DNA of 64,000 nt from Acanthaster planci (taxonomy: Eukaryota > Echinodermata > Asteroidea > Valvatida > Acanthasteridae). The notes under the pieces are model-generated. The model was not told the DNA's origin, did no database searches, and saw only the letters and a program-made list of their open reading frames with translations. Positions within the stretch are counted from its first letter, which is position 1. Each line of letters begins with the position of its first letter. The position numbers and the translations under genes were made by a program. Shown here in pieces: positions 24,697-37,100 of this stretch. Location of the stretch: NCBI RefSeq assembly GCF_001949145.1, contig NW_019091486.1, positions 1,934,163-1,998,162 of the forward strand, written 5' to 3'.

Positions 24697-27575
24697 ATGG
24701 CGGCCTCCATGAGAAGAGCGATTTTACTTCTTCGGGCAAACATGTTCAGTCAAGCTGAACGTCGTTCTTTTACTCCTCATCTTCCTTTTCAAAGTTCATA
24801 TTTAATCTTCAACGTATGGAAGACTCATGTCTTAACGTATGCCAAAAAAGCAGGTAGGCCTAGGCCCATGTTGTAGTTATAGGCCTACGTACGTACAAGT
24901 CAGTACTCAGTAGGCCTACATGCAGTGACGTAGCCCATGTTTGACGGAGTCATTTGTTGGTAGTGTTAATGAAGACAACATCCAACCTGGGCTAATGTAC
25001 ATGTAGCCTATATATAGTCGTCACATGTTAATGTTTACACGCCATGATGATGATGATCACACTACATCATCATGTACATGTACATTACTACATGATGTAT
25101 GATGTAGCCTTGGCCTACCATGGGCATGTGGCTAGGCTGCATAGCAGCGCAACCTTGTTGACTGTTAGTATTACAAAGTGTACACGTGCATGGGGATGTA
25201 GGCCTATACCATTACTACATTAGATCAAATGTCATGCATGTCATTTTGGGGCACAATCATGACAATTAGTTGATCTACAATCAAATGATTGATCAATCTG
25301 ATTGCTTGATTTGTTCGTATTTCCGCCATCACCATGGTGACTCTAGTCACTGCTAGTAGTATCAGCCAGTCACATTTTCTTTGTATTGTGGAGTAGGTTT
25401 CCCAAAATTAGGGAGACTAGCATTAGTAATCAGCGGTAATACATTTTTCTAGTGTTTTTTCTATTTTATTTTTGAAGTGATCTTGGAGAGGATGTCATAA
25501 GAATTCTTTTGATGGAAATTTGGATTCCATCGGACTCTTCAAAGCAGAGAAAAATCTATTTGAAGTGGGAATGTTGTGAGACGTTTTTGTACATGTGTAA
25601 TGCAGGGCAAACTGTGATTATTTTGTACACAAAAATGAGTATAGATTTTAAATGAAAAGCTCAAAATGCATATTTTTGTAAAATCTTTGTTCTTATTTGT
25701 GCCTTATTTCAATAAATCAAATGCTGGCTTCACTTCGAATTTCAAAAATTTTATTACATTACAGGCCGATTATAAAAGATATAAAATTTTGTTTTAAAAG
25801 CCAATAAATGATCACTGTTAGGCCATGATCAGAGCTGAAAGTCAGACTTCGAAACGTAAATGATGACTCCAGTTGACTTTTGCAAACTACTGAGGGCGTT
25901 ATCAAAAAATGCAGAGCATGAAAAAAATGTACCTTATATTTTCAGATTGCCTTTGCCAAGGCATGAATCTAGTAACAACTGGGGGTTTTTTTGGTACTTC
26001 TTTTTGCAGAAATGGTACTATATTTGTGTTAACAGTACCCAAATTGACTACCAGTATATGTATATGTACACTTGCATTGAGGCCTGTTGCTTCTTTGGGG
26101 TAATATATTGAAAGAAGAAAATGTAAATGTATGCATAACTCTAAATTGAAAATAATTAAAAGTAAGAGGGGAAAAAGAAGAACATCAAGATATGGCAAAT
26201 GAACGTAGATTTTTCTCAAGCTGGGTCACCAAACCTACAGTGATGAATACAAGAGGTACCAATTTATAGAATTTTTGGGAAGTACCTGTAGGGCACAGCT
26301 TAATCTCTGTAAAATGATGTTTGTAGTGTGTGCGAAAAACATGTAGGATGCACCATGGTGACTTAATTCAACCGACCTGACTTGTCTGCAGATGATGGCA
26401 TTTCTGTCACTTCGGTGACGTCCAGTGTTCCTCAAAATATTATGTATGTTGGATTTTAGTCAAACTTTCAACTTGTCAAAGTGAAGCCACAAAAAGTGTA
26501 GTTTATTTAAGAACAAAATTTGGTCGAAGTACTAAGTGCAAATTACGGAAAACTCATGGACAATTCGCAGGTGTGAAAGATTCTTTGAGAAAGGGGCGTA
26601 AAGTTGGAGATTCAGTGTTTACTTCAGAATCAACCAAAACACGCTCTGCACACAGTTGCCATGGTGATAAAAAGCAAAAGCATATCAGGAAATGAAGTCC
26701 AAGGCCCATGCATCACAGACTGGTCCGGTTCCTTTTTGGACCCTCCCATTGCATTTACACTGTAACGAGTACGAATATGACTAATTCCTTACGTACATGT
26801 ATATGTATGGCCGTATAGCCACTTAAGAGAATCTGCATTGGATGTACATGTACGCCTTTTTCTCCACAAACATATATCCGTATAACTGTACAAGGTAGAG
26901 ATTCAGAACTGTTTTCCTCCTGCCCCATTGATTTTGCACTCTGCCAAGTGTTAACTTCCGCTACAAGTATATTATCCCCACCATATCCGCACTTCTGAGG
27001 TACTTCATTAAAGTCTTGCTCCCTAACTGCTCTGTGGTAGACAGGAAAAGATTAAGAAGTTTCTCCACACTTGGGACTGCGATGGAAATAAGTTTTTGCA
27101 ATGTTATTGCATCATCCCAGCTCTTTCCACAAATGTTTTTGTTTTGTATTATGTAGCCATAGTCTTGATATCTTTTTTATGCATATTTTTTTTGTTATCT
27201 ACTTATTAATGCATATACATTTATTCTTTCTGTTATTATTTTATTGTCCATGTATGTGGAAAGGGAAATAAACCAAATCAAATTGCAATATTTTTAGGGA
27301 AAGGATCCAGAGTTGCCGAGCCAAGAGAGTTGATGCAAGTCAACACAGACCCCAACTACCTGGTGAGCCACTGCTCTGGGTCGAACTACTTCCGAGAGGG
27401 TCAGGACGTTAAGCTGGGACCAGACGAGGACTATCCAGACTGGCTGTGGGACCTCCATATCGGACCTCCCCCAACGCTGGAGGAAATGTCGCCCGACACA
27501 CCGCAGTACTGGCGAAAGCTGAGGAGGATGCACATGAGGAGGAACAATCGCCTGGCTAAAACCAAGAAGTTCTAG
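24697..27575 (+). CDS. MRPL54: Mitochondrial ribosomal protein L54 (mL54), two exons
   Basis: Exon 1 is 24697-24853 (ATG to phase-1 donor GTAGGC). Exon 2 is 27298-27575, after an acceptor ending TTTTTAG. The spliced product is about 144 residues; human MRPL54 is 138. The N-terminus (MAASMRRAILLLRANMF) is basic and hydrophobic with no early acid, as expected for a mitochondrial targeting peptide. Exon 2 carries the family core: an NYF-EGQDV segment, DEDYPDWLWDLHIGPPPTLEE, then YWRKLRR and a basic tail RNNRLAKTKKF. It is a structural protein of the mitochondrial large ribosomal subunit. The start lies in AAAATGGCGGCC, a YY1-type motif often found at the transcription start of housekeeping genes. 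AATAAA words at 28406-28415 are candidate poly(A) signals about 0.8 kb downstream. The gene diverges from SPATA5L1, about 4 kb away. Confidence 0.93.
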
Positions 27576-30500
27576 GGACTGCTGGAGAGAGCCGCCGACA
27601 GACTGCACTGCCCAATGCACATACATGTACTATCACAACTGCACTGACAGAGCTGTACAGTGTAACTGCCAGGCTTGTGCAGAAAGGAGTCTATTTCGTA
27701 CATGGCTATCTGTCTTGGCATACATGTGCTTCAACTGTGAACCATATTAGTGCATAATTGGGTGTGTTTAGGGAATTTATAGGAATGACTTTCCCAGCTG
27801 GGATATAGAGCATATGTACATACATGTATGTATTCCACAGTGGATTAATGCTGATGCCATTTATATTGCAAGTTGTCAACAGATGTAGATATCAGATTTT
27901 GAGCTGTTTGTTACAGGTCATATGTACCATAGAGGAAGAACACAGAAGGAGTTGCAACTCAGGCAAGTCAAAGTGTTCAATGATGGTCGCCGCCGAGTCA
28001 GACGAATAATAGAAAACCTTCCAAGAATGCCTGATTACTGCCTGCAGCTTAGCCGGACAAGCGGGGCCAGTAATATCCTAGTAATACTTGTAGTTTTTTG
28101 CTTGCAATTAAATACAAATTATCGATGTGACCAGGAAATAGAGAAAAATCCCTGATATTAGACCTACTTTTGCCATCATAAATAGACTTTTAAAATTTTG
28201 ATACACTGTTCCATTATCCATGCAAAGTTTGTAATTTTATTCTCCTCCGTCCAATGCATCAGTGTTCAAAGACTTGGTACAAATTTGGCTAAGACTGGCC
28301 AACAAAATGTTCACTGCTACTAGAAAGCTTAGTTCATTATGAACAAAATGCACTATTTCATCACAGGGAGTGATCGTGAAATCTCATAAAATATGCTTTT
28401 GCCATAATAAATAAATGCCATAATAAAAATGGTTCAAACAAACACAAAATCTTGTAAACAACCAAGCTGTTTATTCCCAAAATAACTCCAGAAGAAAGTG
28501 CTCATTAAGGGCAATGACTGCACATATAGATTTAGGGCACAGAGCGTAATGCAAGCAACTGCGCAAGCATTAAATTTGATGTTGTTATAAGATCATACCA
28601 AGCACCAACAAAGGCATGAATATTCAATTTCCTATACCACAGTACACGGAGTTTTAAGGATGCAGATTACCACCAACAAATTGCAGTGGCAATCATAGGG
28701 TACAAAGGGGTTTTGTGGTTGTGATACAGATGGTGCGTAGCAAGCGTTTGCTGCACTCTGGCTATGGACATACCAGGCATGCCAGAAAGCGGTAATTGGC
28801 CAGATGTTACAGCCCGAGCAGTTCAAACTCCTTCTGTGTCCTTCCTCTATGTACAGGCATGAGATTCTTCCGACTTTTGTCTGAATTCAGACACATTGAT
28901 TCTGATAGAAAGCATTATGGGTATAGGAAGAAATGCCCCTTACAGCCTCTTTATACCTAGTTTCAAATATGATTTAAAACTGATGAGCTTATCCCTGCAC
29001 GTATCAAAGAATCCCATTGTATGGTATTATGTAATTAAGTCAAAGATTGAATGTGATATAAACCTACATGTATTCTGGGTTGTATTTGCTGGCCGTGAAA
29101 GCATGAGATGTTTACCAGTGCTCTGAACAGGCCTTGCGGGCAGAACCACCGATATCACTAGACCTTTACATGTAGGTTGCACTGTTTGCAGTTCATACCA
29201 GTGAAACATGTACATGGGCTAACTTCACTTGAGAATATTCTGAAACAAAGAAGACTGTTTCGTTTCTTTATCACTGTTTGAGTGGGGTTAATTACATGTA
29301 CGCTGTAGCAAAGCACTGGTAACACAGGGGCAACTGCTCTAACAAAAATTTTACTTCAGGTTCTTCCTGTATAAATCAAGTGTATATTAAAAAAAAGCTG
29401 GATTTGAAAGACACTGGCAAATTTATTGTGAAAAAAGCATTTTTGTTATGGTTACACACGGTAAGGACTTAGCTTGAACTATTTTCATGGTGCACTGTAC
29501 TTAAGCAAGAAATAGTCGTGAAGATAGTGCACTACTGTAAAAGATAATATTTACTTATAATGCACACTTATATGAGAACATGATAAAAGTGCCATGAGAT
29601 ACATCATAACCTCTTCTCAACAGGGATGTAAACAGACCTAGTAAGACCATCCCAGCTCCCTGAGGTGTGTACGGCTTGCTGCTGCTATTTCAGGCGCAAA
29701 GAAATAATGCAGTATCATTTAAGTTTGAACACTCACAAGGAAAGTGAGAGCAAAATTACGGGTACATTTGCCCAGCTTTCACAAAATACTATACAGGGGT
29801 TTTACATAATACAACGTACTTACTCTTAAAACATAGAGATACATTGCCCATGGATTATCTATGCAAATAAAAAAAATTGTATAAAGATTAAGTACACTTA
29901 AATACCATAAATGTGTTTATCTTGAAAAATAAATAATTTCATCTATCACTAAAATATGAGCACATGAGTTTTACAAGACATTTTAAAAACCCTTCTAAAA
30001 ATACCTTTCCAAAAGAGGCAAAGCTGGGCATAGTGGTCATAAGGGAGGTATTCCCATAAGAATGTGCAACAAATTTTTTCCAACTTTACTGTCCCATAAT
30101 TCAATATTCCCTGATCCGATCTCAACCAGACTTTGTATGTTTTCATTTTAGACCCTAGTCTATCATCTCTCAAAATTTGGATGGTAAAATTTGGCCTCCT
30201 CCTGGTAGTTGGAGCATTAGAGAGACACTGAAATGTCTCCCTAAGGTTGAAAAGTTTACCACAAAGTGTCTCCTAAATTACCTGTTTGTGCTAATACACA
30301 AATGGACTTTGTTGAAAGCTTTTCATTGTGCTGTCTACCAAACTTGACAGAACACTCAATAACCCTCACTTTTTTATTCATTTATCTAAAAAATTGTTAA
30401 AACAGTCGTAGATAGATTTGGTCACAGAGCCATTCTCTACAATTTAATGCATCACATATCGGAGTCGTGTCTGCAGCCTTTTAGGCCAAGGCCAAGTAAC

Positions 30501-31128
30501 TGCCATTCGAGGCCGAGGCCAGTGTCCGAGGCCAAGGCCAGTTATTACACACAGACACATATAACATACATTTGGCTGGCACACAAGATTCATCAAGCAG
30601 AACTCAATTTGTCTTGGAATGTAGAACTGAAGAACAACAAATAAGAGGTAGGTTTTTATTTCAAGGGATCCAGAACTACATGTAGGAAAAATCTGGAACT
30701 GAAAAGAATTTCAATGAGTACATGTAGCCTAATTCATGCAACACAAAAGCTATCCTTTTCGTGCAACAATCAATGGAAGTATGTTCCCTGGGAATAAAAA
30801 ACTATTCAGATGCATTGCGTCATTGAGGAGTCTAGGTTCCATACCATGTGTTTGTACACAAAAATGATCCATGCCCACAGCACATGCACGTCGCAAGTAC
30901 AGTAAACTCTGTCTCGATAAAATTTTTAGGGGGGAAGTAAAAGCTAAGAAAACTGACTCAAGATAGGCGGCCTTGAACCGGCCTTGACTGATTCTTCAAG
31001 TCCAGAGGGGGCCAAGACCGAGTCATTGCGTAGTAAAGCTGAGGCCAAGGCTTTGAAAAACCGGCCTCAAGGCCGGGAGGCCAAGGCCAGCCTTGAGACC
31101 TCCAACACTGCAGGGTGGAATGTTGGTT
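27576..31128. other. Intergenic region between convergent MRPL54 and MtnK-like genes
   Basis: It holds the 3' UTRs of both genes and no further recognisable gene. Candidate poly(A) words are AATAAA at 28406-28415 (plus) and TTTATT at 30655-30660 (minus). A GGCCAAGGCC-rich repeat lies at 30475-31105. From 28500 to 30400 I see only AT-rich unique-looking DNA. Confidence 0.5.
30475..31105. repeat. GGCCAAGGCC-rich degenerate repeat flanking 0.4 kb
   Basis: Clusters of (A)GGCCAAGGCC/GGCCGAGGCC occur at about 30480-30545 and 30965-31100, with mixed orientations (GGCCTTGA and TCAAGGCC). The right cluster ends about 25 bp from the MtnK-like stop codon, so it probably lies in its 3' UTR. Likely another foldback-type element. 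Confidence 0.5.
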
Positions 31129-34100
31129 TTACGTCGGCTGATTGTCAAAGATACTCTGGAGCAAGTCGTGGGTTGACCTGATCATGCGGTATTCTTTGAT
31201 CAAGCGTACCCCGATGTTCAGGCTCATCAATTCAGCTTGAGGTTTCTCTAGTAAATCCGTAGCTTCTGCCATTCCAATTATCCTGAGTTGAAATAAAAAT
31301 ATCAAAGTACATGTAATCATTCATATGAAATTTTAGTGACAAAGGACCAAAAATCAGTGCTACCATTTCCACAAACAACCCACCTGTAAAAGTAAGTTTC
31401 AAAATTGTTTGTATTAAACAATCTTTTTACCGACTTCAACTTCTTTATCATTTATTATCCCCCTTTTTCTCTATCTGTGATTTGTGGGATTCAGATAACA
31501 ATTCTGGGAATTGGTCAGTGTAGCCCTTTCTAAGAGTTTATCAAGCATCTTACCATTTGATGATGTAACAACCAGTAAATCCCGCTGTCTGCGATACTAA
31601 CGCGGCCAGGGCATCTTCACTCAGATATTCCTTTGCCTCATCAAAGTAAATTTCCACTGCGTTGGGGTAAAACAGTATGCATGTACATGTGTGAAACATT
31701 GTTTTCTGACAAATGCCAGAAAACAGCATTCAGAAGATTTCTCAAGACCGTTTGTCAATGGAATGTCAAAGGGCTGCATAATTCAAGGCTCGCACTGGAC
31801 ATGTTCATTACAGAAACTATTGAATCAAAATTTCAGCTGGATTGTGAAAGATGGTACCGACATATCTCCATCAGAAATTGGAAATTCTTTTTTTTTTAGA
31901 ACTTCTTGGCAAAGTGTACCAATGTGTTTAACGAATTGACCTTATTCACAAGGAAGCCATTTTTGATCGTGTTCCCTGAATCTACTAGTATTTTATCGAA
32001 TGTGATCTGTTAAAAGGGGTGGTGTCCAACTATTTGGGGTTACATGCCTCGTTTTCATTTTTTTTAAAGTGACTTAAAACATTTAGATATTACATGTATA
32101 TCACCCAGTTTAGATTATTCATTGGCATAAATGACAATAATTTGCTTTGAAGTTCTGTTTCAGTGCTTTCAGTTTTATTCTCCAGTGTCAAAATAAAAAA
32201 AAATAATAACCTCACTTTCAATTCAATATGGCTGACTTGTGAATGAGGACAATTGAAAGCCTGCAGTGAGTATCTGTCAGTGTTCAGTGCTGACCTGTGA
32301 CTCTGATTGCTTCCTGAAGGAGGCGGTCAAAAGATGAATTCTCCTGTCTGGGATACAATGTGTTGGCAGCATAAAAGAAGATGAAGTTTGACAGGATGAT
32401 GCCAACGTCTGCAGCTGCTGGGCCCATGAATGCAAACTCAGCGTCAATCAGCTACGAATTTAAGGCAGTCAAGGAAACCACTAAATGTCTCATGACAAAA
32501 TTCACCATGGATCGGCTGCTGGTTTCAAACTTGATGGCTTTCTTGATACGTTTTTCTTTTCAACACACATTCAAGTCAGATTTGGCTTCATATGGTTATA
32601 CAGTGTTGAAATCAATTGCAATGGATTCACGAATGGATTTTCAAATACATGTAGAAGCATGCAGCTAAATGCATATCGTTGACTAAGTCAACTTCAGATT
32701 TGAGTCCGTTTCCTGTTGATCTTGTGGATTAATATGCTGCATGTTTCAACAGGTACATGTACCAACAGGTGGAAAACCCTCTACTGTTACAAATACCCCT
32801 AATAAATTTTAGGTTTTTTTGGTTTTTTTTCTAAAGAATGAAAAGTGGGCACATAATATTTGGGCCATAGTCAAATGCTTTTAGCTGTCAGGTATAAATG
32901 ATTAACAGCTTTGGTTTTACCTCATTTGCATAACAAAGAGAATGCTACATTGTTTAAATTCTGACATGCTCAGAATGGTATTCGTACCCTTCTGCATGTC
33001 ATGGTATTTGGCCACATTCCTCCGAAATGCACCTGCTCCAGACATTCCTAAGGTTCTGCAGGATGTGTTGAATATATGCAACAATGCACACATCCTCTAG
33101 AATCTGTTGAGAATGCCATCTTTTGCAATTAATTTGTGGAATGTTATGATCCGTATCCTGCTTCTAGAGTATGAATTTAAGTGCAATCATGGAATCTTCT
33201 TCGGTTGTTGTGAACATGGCAAAAACTATGAAACTCAGCAACTCACAAAGATGGGAAAGGCTGGAAAGCCATTTCCAAGCTCTTCAGAGCACCAATTCCC
33301 ACTGTAGTGAAAACAGAGTGCATTTTCAAGAAGTACAACAAGTTCAGTACTGTGGAAAACATCAGCAAGCCTGGACGGAAACCAAAGATGTCTCCTCGTC
33401 TGGTCAGGAAAGTGTGCTGCGAGGCCCTTCCCACCCCAGAACAAGGCACTTCAGGACCACTTTACTTGGGTGAGATGGACACCAAGGTTTCAGCGCAGAC
33501 AATCCGCAGCACACTGCACAAGGGAGGGCTCTTCTCACTCACAGGCATCAAAAAGCTGGAGTGCCATTTGCCAGAGGGCACCGAGACAACGATCAAAGTT
33601 TCTAGTCATTAGATCTATGGTCAGATGAAATGAAAATGGAGCTGTTTGGCCACGGGGATGTTTCCTTCGTTTGGCGCAAGAAAGGTGAAACACTCAACCC
33701 AAAGAACACTGTGCTGACTGTGAAGTTTGGAGGTGGGAGCATCATGTTGTGGGGTTGTTTCTCTGCAAGCAGGCCTGACAATCTCAGACAAGTGGAATGA
33801 ATCATAAAGGAGGAGTAGTACATCCAGGTTCTGCAGGACAATGTCAAGCAGTCTGCAGAAAATCTCCATCTCAGCCCCAACTGGACATACATGTACCGGT
33901 ACCAAGAGGACAATGATCCTAAACGTACAGCAAAGGAAGTCAAAAAACCGTTCCAGGATTAACAATGTGGAGGTAATACTATGGCCAAGCCAAAGCCAAT
34001 TTTCAAGATTTTCCGTTTTCAAAATTCTTCAAAAATTCATAACTTCATTACTGGATGTTTACACCCACATGAATGACTGTCTGGTAGCTACTCTAATCTG

Positions 34101-37100
34101 ACAGGCTATCTCCATTAACGCCCAGGTATTGCAGCCAGGCCTGCCGCCCAGAAAAGAGAGCCCTGAATTGTGTTGCATAATTTCCTTTGTTACCGAAATT
34201 GGCCCAGTGCGTTGCTGAATAGCAGAGGTGTCTTTACAAGTGTGGCCAGAATAGCAAGCAATGGTATTGTGTCGTTCATCCCTGGAGTGCCGGAGCACTT
34301 TTGTTCCCGCTGATAATCCGTGGGCACTGAATGCCGCAAACAGTGGTATACTGTTTCAAAACAATGACGGAATTACCTCCGCTAATGCCAGCTGAAAAAT
34401 GATGGCAGATCCCAGTAGCTCAGTCTTTTGTTTCGAGTACGGTCTTTTGTTACAAGGTCCAGCTCTTTTGTCCAATTTGGATTACCCCGGCTATGCATAC
34501 AAACCCAAGGTAGACAGTAAGGAGAACCCCGGAGACAAGTGGTTAATCGTGATATTAACTCTTTAATATTAATAGGTAAAGGGAATGCACATGTATAATT
34601 CTGAACATTTCAGAATTTTAACAAGGTAACATTCTCTTTGTTATGCAAATGAGGTAAAAACTATTAGTCATTTGTACCTGGCTGCTATTCAACTATGGCC
34701 CCAATATTATGTGCCCACCTAGAAAAACACAAAGATTTATAACGGGTATGAATAATTTTGTTGTTCACTGTACATGTACACATAGATGCTATTTTGATTT
34801 GTACACGGCTATCAATTGAAACCAGGAAATCAGGAAGTACTAAAATTAGTGCAAATGAGTTGCCAGAAATTTGACCACTCAAGATTTTTCCGGATGGCAG
34901 AATTTTTGACAACAAAATTCAGTATCATTAGCCATTTTAATCATTCAGGTTTTTAAGATATTTTTTCCACTTCAAAATTCTTTCTTGTTACAAGTAGCTA
35001 CGTGTATATGTTAAGCCCTACATAATATTGTTGTCATTAATCCAACCTCTCTGCTGGATGCTTAGCCCTAAGTTGCAAAAGAACACTTGATCTACCTTTA
35101 CAGTGGACTCATTCACCATGACAGAGCCAAGGTGCAGGTCTCCATGAGTCAAGCAATCCTTCTGCTGTTCGTAGACAGAGTGAAGGCTCCGATAACTCTG
35201 CAGGATTTCAGGGTCCTTGCGGATGCTGTCGGCGAGTCCCTTCAACTCAGCAGAACAGCGATTGGCGGGGTGGTTGGGGTCAACCGCACTGATAAAGGTT
35301 GTGTCAACATTCAAAGCCACCATTTCCTCATTGCTGTTGGATAAATTACATTAAAATAAAATCAACGGCTTTTTAAAAATTGAGTTGTACAAGTGTGTTT
35401 TGCTTCTGTAATCACAATGAAGCACACACTGTTTCATGGGAAAACACACCTCTGAGTCATCACCTACTGTACTTGGGAAAATTTGTGTCTTATTCCTTGT
35501 TGCAAATTTACATATAAACAGCCTATTCACTAGTTTATGCTTTGCAAGCATGTGTAGGCAGGGCATACAGTACACAGTGTGGACCTCTGCATAAAAGAAG
35601 TCCACAGAATGTAGGGTGTAGGGTGTGATGGCGTTGTGTGGACTCGCACACATCCACACAATGATTTCCCCTCTCTGAAAAACAGTTTCAGCGGCGTGTT
35701 CATTGTCGGGGTCAAGGTTATCTGTGGCAAAATGAAGAGGAACAGTCCAGGAAATCATCATCAAAAAGACAGCTCAAAGGAGTTATCCTTATTGAAGAAA
35801 ATGGAGTATTATCCTCAAGTTTCCTTAACCACAGAAGAACAAAGGAATGTCCACACTTTGAACGTAAAACAGGTATGCACGAGCTGGCAGTGTATGTTTG
35901 CAGAGGCCCGGGGAGGCGGATGCATCAAACTTATTCGTCAAGCTTTCCCCAAGTCTGCAGCAGGTGTCCTTGGGTTTTATTCACTGGCGCACTATGTTCA
36001 ATAAGTCCATGGAGACAGATCTTGTTGTGAACTTGGCCACTGCACAAGGCCTGTCTTTACTCTATGCTGGGGTCTCTGAATTGTTTGCAAAATATGTATT
36101 TATAGTGAGCAGTATAGTGCAAATGGGATACAAATGACTTTCAAGAGTCAGTATTTGTATTGTTAAGACTTGAGTTTAAAATTTAGCCAATGTGTTGGGT
36201 CTTTTTCAGAAATCACGTTCTCTGTCCAAGAAAATTCCGGTAAGCAGCGCTCTCGGGCAGTGCCTCACAATTATGGGGGAAACAAGGTAGCATACCTGAA
36301 TGTTGCCAGCATTGTCTGGAACTCCTCTTGTGAGGTTGTCCTGATATGTGTCTTCCGATGCAGTTTGGCCGTAACGCTGGCGAGTTGTCTCACCGTGGTC
36401 AAGTCAAGACAGCCTTTGGCCAACTGCCTGTCCAAGACATTGTAGTCCCGCAGGTCTTCCATGACAACTGTGTTTGATAAAATCGGGTCAGAATTGTGCA
36501 AAATAGGTTCTTGGGAAATTACTGTGCAGTCCCTTCATCAAAATAATTTTTAATAAAACTTTGAAGCTTGGACTCAGAAATCCTTTAGAAATGCTCACGC
36601 TTCCACTTCACACTTAGTTTTGCAGACGGAATTGAAAAGTGACATCTTTGCCGTTAAACCCTCATGGAACATTTCATTTGTCACCTTATGAAATTATGCT
36701 TACCACAGCACTCGTAAACATTGATTCAGGTATTTGTAGAATGAAGGATCCTCACCACATTTTGCCTCATCATCATGGAAGTAAACTTTTGGTACGGAGC
36801 CAGGAAGGACGTCGTGAAATTTCCTGAGAGCTAAATACTCCAGATAGATCCTTTGATCTCCAAGTGGTTGGTCATAACCCAGGCACTGTGGTAAAATGAC
36901 CGATTGATTACATGTACATGTAATTAGTTTTGATTTTTCTGTTAATTTGCTATGCTTGTAAGTTATTGGTTTTTCTGTAACATGTTGGTTCACATTTGCC
37001 TGTTTGTTTCTTCATTTTTAGTTTGTGAGTACATGTAGGTTTTTTGTTGAGGAGGGTATTCCCTTACTTTTGATAACCTAAAGACCGGTCCAAGCTTGGA

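Larger units (their letters stand above)
32780..34772 (+). mobile_element. Decayed Tc1/mariner transposon with long inverted repeats
   Basis: Inverted repeats of about 150 bp or more flank it. GTGGGCACATAATATT through TTTACCTCATTTGCATAACA on the left (32850-32945) is matched in reverse complement at 34635-34725. The right terminus reads back from TA (34771) as CAGTGAACAACAAAATTATT, a Tc1-type end. Between them is a broken Tc1 transposase in the plus direction: an N-terminal piece at about 33217-33300, the [18 protein letters not shown] region, then the DDE-type [12 protein letters not shown] and [13 protein letters not shown] segments near 33613-33770, [12 protein letters not shown] and WPSQSQ. 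Frameshifts and stops show it is dead. The left terminus is diverged and approximate. Confidence 0.85.

Noticed and set aside
35351-35764. Extra MtnK-like exon between 35333 and 36296
   Set aside because: The flanking exons join directly in matching phase (AG + C) and family alignment is continuous; no proper donor is present for the frame.
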